DNA of 17,814 bases from Smittium culicis. Lineage: Eukaryota > Kickxellomycota > Harpellomycetes > Harpellales > Legeriomycetaceae. The notes under the pieces were generated by a model. It was not told the origin of the DNA and did no database searches. It saw only the letters and a list, made by a program, of their open reading frames with translations. Position numbers and translations under genes: made by a program. Positions 9,455 to 17,814 of the stretch are shown one piece after another (the stretch's first letter is position 1; the number at the start of each line of letters is the position of its first letter). Location: the NCBI GenBank assembly GCA_001970855.1, contig LSSN01003651.1, positions 1-17,814 of the forward strand, read 5' to 3'.

Positions 9455-12400
9455 AATTTATGAATTCCTTAAAATATTACTTGTAATGCGGCAATTTGAA
9501 ATCAAGCTTTCTATATTCAAAAAACGCAGATAGTGTTAATTACTAATAACTCATTTTACCTTGAGCATATAAACCAAAATACATTTTATATTAGCCACCT
9601 CCACTCATTTTTACTACCGAACATTCTAATCCGTGTAAATTCTGGAAAGCATGGCTTTCGTTGTACATTAATCAAAGCGTAAAAAATACCATGTGCTCAA
9701 GTGTAGCAAAGCACTTAAAGCCAATAATTATTATTTCACATTTCCATAAAACTAAAAATGCCAAACTTTGTACATTGCAGTTTTATCAATAGCTATTTCA
9801 ATATATTACATGCGTTAAAAATCTCTAAAACATTCGAGCATTTAAATCGCATATTTACACGAAGGTTTTTATTTGAATTCAAGAGCTAAAGTACCGTCAG
9901 ATAATTCATGCAGGAAAGATTGGTACGAGTCTTCTAAAAATATGTATTCAATTTATGCGTGTGAATTTTTTTTGGATTTGTTTAGCTGAACATAAAAAGT
10001 GCATAAATCGAGTGTAATGCTACTTCAATTACCAAAGTTTTGAAATCCCTTATAATAATTTACAATACTGCAGATTCAGATACCTCCGAGCTTTGGTTAT
10101 AAGCATTATAGAATACTTCACCAAATTTATTGAGTTTAATTCTTACTAACTTTATGACTAGTTACTTTAAAAACTAAATATTGTATTGATATTGATAAAT
10201 TTAATGGTTGGATACTTCGTCTAACTAACTTTTAAGTCATTACATAAAGTTATAGAATCTGCACTTACAGACTTATAAATTAATTATTTCTAGTCAGACT
10301 GTTTTTAAAACAAAATGATACCACCGCGATAATAAGTACACGCTCTTTCATAAATATTTCGTATTCTCACTTTCCCAAGAGCTAAGACCACTTTTGATAG
10401 ACAAAATCTAAGCAACCACGTATTGAAAAAAAATATAACTGTGAAAATCATTAATCCATTGGCTTGCTAAAAAATTCCATCAAATAAAAACATCGCTTTA
10501 AACCATAAGCAAATAAGAAATTTAGTTAGAAAGAACGTTACCCATACAAAAGATATCTGGACTTACAGTTACCAGGAATTTGATTTCTAAATATTGGTGA
10601 ATTAAAAAGTTTACCAAAAAATAATTAAATAATTATCTTAGCGTAATATTGAACCTATTTCTATTTTTTTTTATCGATGATAAACTCGCTAGACTGTGCC
10701 TCAGTAAAATTTTGGTCTCACTAAACACATAAATAATATCAACTTTTAATATATTTTAACACTTACCCAGGCAAAAATCATTGAAAAAAAAAAGTTTTAT
10801 TAATTCATTAGCAATTGGAGATTTATCTATTATTTGCAGCTATTTCAAAAAATACCAAAATTTGAATTAATCTAGGTTTTAAATCGTCTTTATTGCACAC
10901 TATTGATTATAATCTATAGATTAAAAACAGTCTACCGCCCATGAAAAGATTTAATAAGTATATATTTATTATGATATTTTAATCTGTATAATTATTATTA
11001 TTCATCATAATTCCAATCATGCATTTATTTTTAGAATAACTAAAAGTAAATTGGCGTTTTTTTTACAATACTTGATATTCAATCTATTTCAAAAATAAAA
11101 ACTCTGATAGTATAATTGATATTAATTTATACTATTATAGTTATTCACTTTTTGAGCTTGAAAGCTGCGTAAAATAATTTATAATTTTGATAAAAATACA
11201 TCTCTTAAACAGTTTGAATTTAACCTCAATAGAGAATTATATAATTCAAATCTGTTTAATATCTTTCAAATTCATAAAGAGATTCATTGACTCAAATAGT
11301 CATACAAAAATTTCTTATCGAACTAGCAATCCACAAAATAGAATCTAGTCAGCTTAACTGCTAAAAAAATAGTAATGTGTTTTAATAGGCTAAGAATTAT
11401 TTTCATCATAAATTAATAATTCTGTTACAAATAAATGCCCGAGAAATTCTTTTTGCACTCGAAATGGTACCTTATAAAGTATTCATGATAATTGGGCCTA
11501 AATATTAATTGGTAAATTAATGCATTTTGTTCTCAAAAAGCCTTATTGTGTACTTTTTTTTTTTGAAAATTAAACGCCAGTCAGGTACACATAGATTAAC
11601 TTACTAATCCCAATGATTTTAAATTCATCGATCTGATAAAATCTTAAAACTCTCACAAATCTGATAGTTAAAACAGCCTCTCAAAATTTAATTTCGTGTG
11701 GCTAGGCTAACAAATGCTGCATTATCTTCTTATTCTCGTGAAATCTTTTTTTTTTGTATAATAACTACGCAAATTACGCTTATAGCTAATAAATTATGAC
11801 TCTTCTGATCTTGGTTTTAATATATAAATAATCTATATCCCCCTTCATAGTTTTTGAATACATACTTAATTCAGTCTATCCAACTCTCTTTGAAAGAGTG
11901 TGTTTATTTACTCATTTATGATCTTAATGTAATTTTTTTCTCGCCTATGAATTTCAATAAATATATTGATGTTTTTCTGATCCTATCAAACCAATGAAAT
12001 CATGTGAAACTCGGTGCGTCATTATCTTTATTCAATAAACTTGGTTGTAATTCACAGTTAAAAAATGTAAAATCTCGTATTTGGAGTAAACTATAATGAT
12101 TATTATATATTAATTCGTTAACTGTAATATAATAGACGGTGTAACCAACCATTATTATTAGTTTTATCTTGATATTGAATATAGTAACAAAAAACTCGAT
12201 ATTCAAAACAATGAAATTATCAGAATGTTTTATAAAAATTCTAATATCATATTACAGATTACAAAGAGAATAGATTTTTCATATTTTAATTATCATTTGT
12301 GATTTAAAATATATAAATTAGTTTTTATCTCATATTTTATATTCATTATCACAATTTGTTGAATATAGAAATACGTTTAAAGACAATGAATACGAGTAAT

Positions 12401-12844
12401 GAAACAGAAAAAATTTCGCTCTCCGAAATAATTTCACACATATTTATAATAAATTAGACTATTTTACTCAGCTAAAATAAATTCTAAAATATTAAAATCG
12501 ACATATTTTTTAAAATTTTCTGCATCTTATATCATTTTATCCAACTATGAAAAAGTTATGATTAATACTATTTGTTTTAATATACTATTATTTGTGAAAG
12601 ATAAAAAAAATATAATATTCAAATTCAAATTTAAATTTAAATGAATTTTTATAGTTAATAGGGATTCAATTTGTCATAAGATGTATCTATTTATTGTTTT
12701 TTAAAAGCAATTTCTTTTGATTAATGCACAAGAAATACTAATAAAGATTAAAATTACACTAATTTTTATTTTTAATGCTCTCTATTACATTAGTATCAAT
12801 TTAGAATTCAGTATCCCGAAAAAACATATTTGTATCTATATTCC
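9455..12844. other. 3.4-kb AT-rich region without a recognisable gene
   Basis: No intact ORF, tRNA or known element is seen. One plus-strand frame from 9595 to 10146 (about 184 codons) has only four internal stops (9790, 9826, 9874, 10015) and begins right after a TTATATTAG acceptor-like site; the same frame is again nearly open at 10354-10587. These may be relics but are close to what chance allows across six frames. A minus-strand ORF at 12206-12000 looks spurious. Short tandem AAATTC/AAATTT units occur at 12621-12642. Confidence 0.5.
12621..12642. repeat. Short AAATTY tandem repeat
   Basis: The units AAATTC, AAATTT, AAATTT and AAAT(G) follow one another, preceded by a partial ATATTC unit. 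This is simple-sequence DNA with no evident function. Confidence 0.6.
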
Positions 12845-12888
12845 CTTGTATGAGTGAAATTCATTTCTACGGTTTAGGGGCTTACGAA

Positions 12889-12908
12889 GTGTACGTTTTT
12901 AAGTACAC
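12889..12908. repeat. Inverted repeat GTGTAC/GTACAC
   Basis: Arms GTGTAC (12889-12894) and GTACAC (12903-12908) flank an 8-nt A/T-rich loop near the left end of the GC-richer island. Confidence 0.6.
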
Positions 12909-12928
12909 CATACTAAAATTTTACACAG

Positions 12929-12966
12929 CGTTGCACTATCGTTGGTCGGGGATAGTGAAGGCAACG
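12929..12966. repeat. Interrupted 12-bp stem-loop
   Basis: CACTATC (12934-12940) pairs with GATAGTG (12951-12957) across a 10-nt loop. The outer CGTTG (12929-12933) pairs with CAACG (12962-12966) after a four-base bulge. This is the strongest local fold seen in the island. Confidence 0.6.
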
Positions 12967-13132
12967 ATCAGCGATTCGGAGGACCGCGATTCCAGAGGAG
13001 GACAATCTAGAAACAGGAGGAACCGATTCGTTTAGCACATCTGAGACATTCTGTATCTACATGTCCAGCATTAGACAGAATTACGGCTATCAGACGTTTA
13101 GTAGCTTATTTTAGGAGAGCTAGATCGATCGT

Positions 13133-13185
13133 TCCTACGTTTGGGTAGGAGCCTATGTTTATTTAATCCTGTTAGATATAGGCTC
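13133..13185. repeat. Two overlapping hairpins sharing an arm end
   Basis: TCCTAC (13133-13138) pairs with GTAGGA (13145-13150), and GAGCCTAT (13149-13156) pairs with ATAGGCTC (13178-13185). The inner arms overlap at 13149-13150, so both cannot be fully formed at once. A GATCGATC palindrome lies just before them at 13123-13130. Confidence 0.6.
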
Positions 13186-14369
13186 TGAATAGATGCTCAA
13201 TGATCTCAAAGAATTCAATTTTGTTGGAACGAGCTTAATTTGATGACTACTTTTAACCACAGTCATTCAGTCTACTTGAAACAATTCCTAGATAGATCTT
13301 TCGGTCGTTGGATTAATCACATTTACCTTTAGCTACGCAACCGGTAGACCTACAGAGAAAACATTAGTATATTAATATTGGTTTTTTATACCTTGTACCA
13401 ACTTTACTATATTTTTTAATTCACTTTATCGCATATTTTCTTTTATTTTTATCGTACCAATAAAATTCTGAGATTTAAAAAAAAACTAGTTTTTCTTGCG
13501 ATATAATAAAATAAGCCTTTTTTTAAATTTTGGATTATAATATTTGGCATTTAATGGTATTTTAAAAAAAAAAATTATGTAAATTTTCTAGAATATTTTT
13601 CATTGTTAAATTTAAATATTTTAGCTTTCAGAATAAAAAATCTCTATTTTTTCAAATACATAAATTTAAAAATTGAAATGAAGTATAATTAATTATAGAT
13701 AAAAAAAACAATGAAATGAATTAAATACTAAAATTATTAATATATATAATTGCAATATTAAAAAAATGAGTATTAAATGTTGTATATTAAAAAAACTATT
13801 TATATTTAAACAAAAAGTATTTAATTTATACTGCTCGTGTTTTAGTACTGCATATACATGTATATTTTTAAATATTACTGAGTAAAATAGCCTCTTTTAT
13901 ATGACTTGGATAATAAGTAGATCAAATAAATTTAAATAAAAATATTACTTATTTTAAAAAGTAGTTATATCAATTAAACGTTTTTATTTTTGACGCTGTT
14001 TAACTATTACTTTTTAAATATAAATAATTTTAGATTAAAATATCTTGAAAGGAACTACAATAAGCTTTAATAATAAATAAGATTATTGATATAGTCAATA
14101 TAGACCCTCTAATAAAAAATCTATATTAATTAAAAGTATATTTGAAATAAATAAGTTTAGACTAACTATAATAAAGGGTAAGTATTATATAATATATGAA
14201 TAAAAATTGACAGATAAAACATGGAGTTTATTGTGATAAATTCTATTATTTTGATTTTTATTAGTAATTTTTCAAATATTCTAAGCTTAGATTGACTTTA
14301 TGACCGAGTTTTATAAATGAAAGATTTTTATTAATATTATGCGTGTTGCAATTTTTATAAAAAAAAATT

Positions 14370-14386
14370 AAAAAAAATTTTTTTTT
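14370..14386. repeat. A8T9 palindromic tract
   Basis: Eight A directly followed by nine T. Such A-tracts are bent and exclude nucleosomes; here it is one of many in the AT-rich block. Confidence 0.6.
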
Positions 14387-14550
14387 GTTATTGAGTTTCA
14401 AATATAATACTCGCTAATTATCAAAAACATAATAAATGGAATTTAATTTAGACGCTGAAGTTTATATATTAGATTAGGGCTTAGTTATTTATATAAAATT
14501 ATGATTGACCTTTATCATCAATTTTAAAAATAGTATTTATATATTTTTAT

Positions 14551-14570
14551 CTCTTTTTATCTCTTTTTAT
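14551..14570. repeat. Two direct CTCTTTTTAT units
   Basis: A perfect tandem duplication of a 10-bp unit within the AT-rich block, preceded by a partial unit ending TTTTTAT. Confidence 0.65.
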
Positions 14571-15722
14571 TAAATATGCAAAATTTATAACAATCATGCT
14601 GTAAATCATTGATTTTTAAATTATTTTGACGATAAATAAGTATGATGTATCATTTTATTGATCCCAGATCAGTTTTTTTTAATAAAAACTTTGATTTACA
14701 TTAATAAATATGGTTCTGAAATAACAAATTTCTAAATTTATACTTTATTAGAATATTTTTATATATACAATATATAACAAAAATTGATAAGTGCGGCTAC
14801 GCAAATTAGTAAAATTAAGCTATTACATAGGTAAGAAAAGTAATTTTGTTTTGGAACCAAGTTTTATGTGAGTTATTGGAAAGTCAATAAATTTATTCTC
14901 TTTATACACATTTATATATTTGGTTCTATATCCTTCTGTTTATAATTTATATTTTGACTCGATTTGAATTGGGATATACTAGCATTTTATTAATATTTTC
15001 CTGTTTCAGTATTTATAAGCTCATTTATAAATAATAATAGGAAAAGCTAAGTACTAATAATCTTTTATTTTTTTAAAATATTTAATAAAAAATATATATA
15101 TTTAAATATATAATCTTAAGAAATAACCATTATTTTGAATAATTTTTATAGATTTTACAAATTTAATCACGCATAAATGCGTTAATTATAGTGTTAGATT
15201 ATATTTCTTCAATAATTTTTATATTTAAAGCAAGTTTTTTTTGAGATACCGAACTTTTAAAAATTTCCTAGTACAAATATAATTATTTCCTTTTTAATCC
15301 AAATATAAAGTATTTATAAACGGTTTATAATTTAATTCAAATAAAAATGTTTAATTATTATAATCAAATAATAACTCAGAGAAAATTTGTAACTATTCTT
15401 ATAAGAATCTCTCATATATGTTTTTAAAACAATTTCTAGCACTTATTTGTATTTATTAATATATCATTGTTTTAGAAAGAAATTTTTTTGTGTTTTAGAT
15501 GCCAATAAGCTATATTTTTGCGTTAATTTAAAAAATGATAAAAGATAAATATTTTTTGATTAATTTTAATTTTAATTTTATAGTATTTTTTTATTCTACG
15601 ATTCAAGTTTCTTCCATCGAAGGGTTTAATATAAATTTACTCTATTTATTTTTGGCTGGATTTTAGTTTCTGATGGCTCTTTTTTCTTGCAGAATTTCGA
15701 CTCAGCAGAATAAATAATGAGC

Positions 15723-15745
15723 TCGGAAGATGAATGAGCTTCCGA
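15723..15745. repeat. Inverted repeat TCGGAAG/CTTCCGA
   Basis: Seven-base arms (15723-15729 and 15739-15745) with a 9-nt loop in a less AT-rich patch. An ATGAGCT direct repeat overlaps both arms. Nearby, at about 15681-15693, is a pyrimidine-rich TTCTTGCAG resembling a 3' splice site, but no matching exons were found. Confidence 0.5.
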
Positions 15746-15943
15746 TTTGCGATGATTTTTTTTACATGGTTTAGATGTATTGCGATGAAGGTTGATTTTA
15801 TTTCTTTCTTTTTTTGAGTTCTTGATTTATATTGTTTTTTTTGTACTTCGTTTTATCAGTTATGATTATAAAATGAATTAATAATATTTTTTAATGTAAA
15901 GAAATATAAATAGTTAAAAATCATTTTATTTAGATGTAGTATT

Positions 15944-16229
15944 ATGCGTAATAAGTATCGTAAAAAAATATTAGCTCGTTATGATGCTGTAATTATAGTT
16001 AAAAAGATAGATAATGGGTATGTTTTTTTGTATAATTGACGCTTAGAAAAAATTTTTAATGTTTATTTTTCCCAGCATCTTTTTCATATATGCAGTTAAT
16101 TTTTTTATTTATTATTTACAAAGTGGCTATATCCTTGCATTTATATTTTTTTTCAAGAGATTTTTTATCTTTTTACCTAAAAATGTAATGAAAAAAGTAA
16201 AATATCGATATATTTATTATTTTTTATAA
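15944..16229 (+). CDS. Possible two-exon small ORF, 75 aa, unknown
   Basis: An ATG at 15944 opens 24 codons (MRNKYRKKILARYDAVIIVK and onward) ending at GTATGT, a canonical fungal 5' splice site at 16018. A 58-bp intron ending in TTTTTCCCAG (acceptor 16074-16075) joins in phase to a second segment of 50 codons with no stop until TAA at 16227-16229. The second part is very Phe/Ile/Tyr-rich and would form membrane helices, but T-rich DNA gives such peptides by chance. Good splice consensus is the only positive argument; no family is recognised. Confidence 0.2.
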
Positions 16230-16800
16230 ATTTTTATTTCTATTTTTGCACTTGTTTTTTGAAAATATTTGTTGTGGATAACACCATTGTCGATGTTTAA
16301 TAATGATTAAATTGATTTATTTAAAATATGTTATTAATTTTTTGTCTAATACATATAATATTTATCTGCTTTGAGAATATTTAGATAAAATTTGTATTAT
16401 GGAAATATCCCTAAAACAGTTTTTAGAGAAATCGGATGTCTCGCTGATATATATTTCCACACAAATCTCATATTTGAGCTACTATTCATTCTGAATTTTA
16501 AATTAGATTGTACTATTTAGAGCGAATATTATTTATTATTTTGAGTGAATACATATTTGATGTCATCGTCTTATTCGATAAAACTAAACCGAAAATTACT
16601 GAACAATAAAAATAGATTGAATAAAATGAATTAGTAAAATTTTTTATTTTATATGATTTATAAGAACACTTAAGTGTTATTATTGCCATTTTTCGATGGT
16701 TAAACAGGTACGGTGAGTGAGTTTAAATATTTATCCTCTCATCGTATAATTAAATTAATATTCAGTATAAAGAGTTAGGTTAATTTTAATATTATAATTC

Positions 16801-16822
16801 AGAGAGAGAGAGAGTGAGTGAG
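16801..16822. repeat. AG/TGAG microsatellite
   Basis: Seven AG units (16801-16814) followed by two TGAG units (16815-16822). It lies 14 bp beyond the last stop of the recombinase relic, so it may mark or adjoin the 3' end of that element. Confidence 0.85.
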
Positions 16823-16836
16823 AACATATTAAGTTA

Positions 16837-17814
16837 TTACAGATTTAATATTGACTCATTAAATTTACTAGAATAATTTCTTGAGAGTCAATAATATGTA
16901 TCAAAGATATTATGTTTCGACCAAAATCAATGCGGAGCCATACTATCAGCCTATATCCCTGAGTTTGTGGCTAAGGTAGATCTGATTTCTCTCCCTTTGA
17001 GGATTGGTGATTCAGGGTCGCAGCGTATTAAATCAGATAATGTGTTATAATGTCCATTGATAGAGACTTGGGCGTATCATTGAAATATCTTATAAGACTA
17101 TGAACTATCCAATTTCTATTGTTAATTTGAGTATTTGGGCAAGGATTGTATGTCGCCTTTTCCTTTTAGATGATGAAAGTATTTACTCGGAATAATATTA
17201 TATTAGCGTGTGGGTTGATCTGGCATGGATTTTCAAATGAGCGGCCACCTCTTTTTCTTAAGAGGCTACGATTACTAGGTTTAGCATCCCTTGTTTGATG
17301 TGGCTACGTTGATCGTCAATCCTATGGATGTCGCTGGCGCGGAGAAAACCGGTTACAAATACCAACCAGAAAAGTTTTTTTGTGATTTGATTAGCAGTTA
17401 GTAAATATTTTTGACCCAAATCGCGAAGCAATCCTATATCAGGTGATATATTCATAATAGGCCTGATGAATAATTTATTAAAAGTATCTTCCAATCCCTT
17501 GATAAATTCGGAAAAAATTAGATGGGTGGCTAGCTCGGCTGAATTTTCTGAAAGTTGAACAAGTGCTGATTTATAGAATACTATTGAGCCTATCTTTGGC
17601 TTATATACAGTGTTTATTTTGGTCAGATAGTAAATTATTTGAGGCTCAGAAATAGGCGTGAATATCTAGCTCGAAGTTCGCCAATCTAGAAAGTGCTGCT
17701 AGATAGAGCTATACCTATATCTGCGACAAAAATGTCGTACTTTTGAAACAATAAATCCAATGGCGCAAGTACGGAGACCTTGCTTTTCGAGGAAGCGTCG
17801 CTGATCTTACACTA
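16837..17814 (-). pseudogene. Decayed tyrosine recombinase of a DIRS/Crypton-like element, cut by the window edge
   Basis: On the minus strand one frame is open from 17665 to a TAA at 17260-17258 (135 codons). It includes KPKIGSIVFYKSALVQLSEN, FIRPIMNISPDIG and FWLVFVTGFLRASDIHRID, the arm-binding region and the first catalytic Arg box (Arg codon 17341-17339). A frameshift at about 17263 moves the homology to a second frame (RKRGGRSFENP, then SLIRYFNDTPKSLSMDIITH) with an internal TAA, down to about 17028. A second shift moves it to a third frame from about 17025, with KGREIRSTLATNSG, a PH-stop-FW box (His codon 16932-16930) and FDTYY with the nucleophile Tyr (16896-16891), ending at TAA 16839-16837. 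Stops also interrupt at 16953 (TAG), 16929 (TGA) and 16890 (TGA). Upstream of 17665 the match seems to continue in another frame (RLANFELDIHAY). The gene is therefore inactive. Whether a reverse transcriptase lies further upstream (DIRS) or not (Crypton) is outside the window. Confidence 0.85.

Larger units (their letters stand above)
12845..13360. other. GC-richer island of unknown origin
   Basis: About 0.5 kb of clearly higher GC sits between two very AT-rich blocks, which suggests a gene or element remnant or a structured RNA. Two overlapping plus-strand frames are open: 12850-13035 (61 codons, starting MSEIHFYGLGAYEV) and 12903-13145 (81 codons with a single TAG at 13008-13010, ending near RLVAYFRRARSIVPTFG). 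The second contains an Arg-rich helical-looking stretch. Neither matches a family I know. Several strong inverted repeats lie inside (listed separately). I cannot tell a retroelement fragment from a decayed gene or a non-coding RNA. Confidence 0.5.
13361..16800. other. Extremely AT-rich gene-poor block
   Basis: About 3.4 kb of very AT-rich, low-complexity sequence with many A and T runs and no ORF above 60 codons. Between about 15600 and 15790 the sequence is a little less AT-rich. One two-exon ORF candidate (15944-16229) is listed separately. Such DNA could act as a replication origin or centromere-like region, or be decayed transposon sequence; nothing here decides between these. Confidence 0.5.

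Noticed and set aside
12000..12206. Minus-strand 68-codon ORF
   Set aside because: It is Ile/Asn/Tyr-rich, as expected from AT-rich DNA, with no motif or context.
12921..13030. tRNA or 5S rRNA in the GC-richer island
   Set aside because: No B-box, cloverleaf or 5S core sequence is present; the hairpins do not fit either fold.
1..17814. CRISPR array or bacterial-type operon
   Set aside because: No spaced direct repeats are seen, and introns and eukaryotic promoter features mark the DNA as fungal nuclear.

Overview
The window looks like nuclear DNA of a filamentous or early-diverging fungus. The non-coding DNA is very AT-rich. A geranylgeranyl diphosphate synthase gene carries seven short introns (75-140 bp), which argues against a budding yeast. 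The two other clear genes are intronless, and the right edge holds a decayed tyrosine recombinase of the kind found in DIRS-like and Crypton-like elements, which are common in zygomycete-grade fungi. A Harpellales or other Kickxellomycotina-like fungus would fit, but that placement is inference from composition, intron style and element type, not from a marker gene.

Layout: (1) 262-1894, minus: an eight-exon GGPP synthase, which I could splice into one continuous 304-residue frame. (2) 1895-5069: 3.2 kb without a recognisable gene, holding a 15-bp T tract upstream of the synthase and two weak spliced-ORF candidates (2328-2622 minus, 3638-3939 plus). (3) 5070-6719, plus: a 549-residue, roughly 14-helix DHA2-type MFS transporter with a TATA box and poly(dA) leader. 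(4) 7135-8826, minus: glucose-6-phosphate isomerase, complete with all signatures, convergent with the transporter across a 415-bp gap. (5) 9.0-12.8 kb: AT-rich, with stretches of plus-strand frame containing few stops that may be gene relics or chance. (6) about 12.85-13.36 kb: a sharply GC-richer island of unknown origin with several hairpins. (7) 13.4-16.8 kb: extremely AT-rich, simple-sequence DNA with one weak spliced-ORF candidate. (8) 16837 to the right edge, minus: a broken tyrosine recombinase running off the window.

The three intact genes do not form a pathway. They are two housekeeping enzymes (prenyl diphosphate synthesis for protein prenylation, and upper glycolysis) plus a drug or metabolite exporter. 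I see no gene cluster, CRISPR array, tRNA, rRNA or novel multi-gene system. The most unusual parts are the recombinase relic and the GC-rich island.
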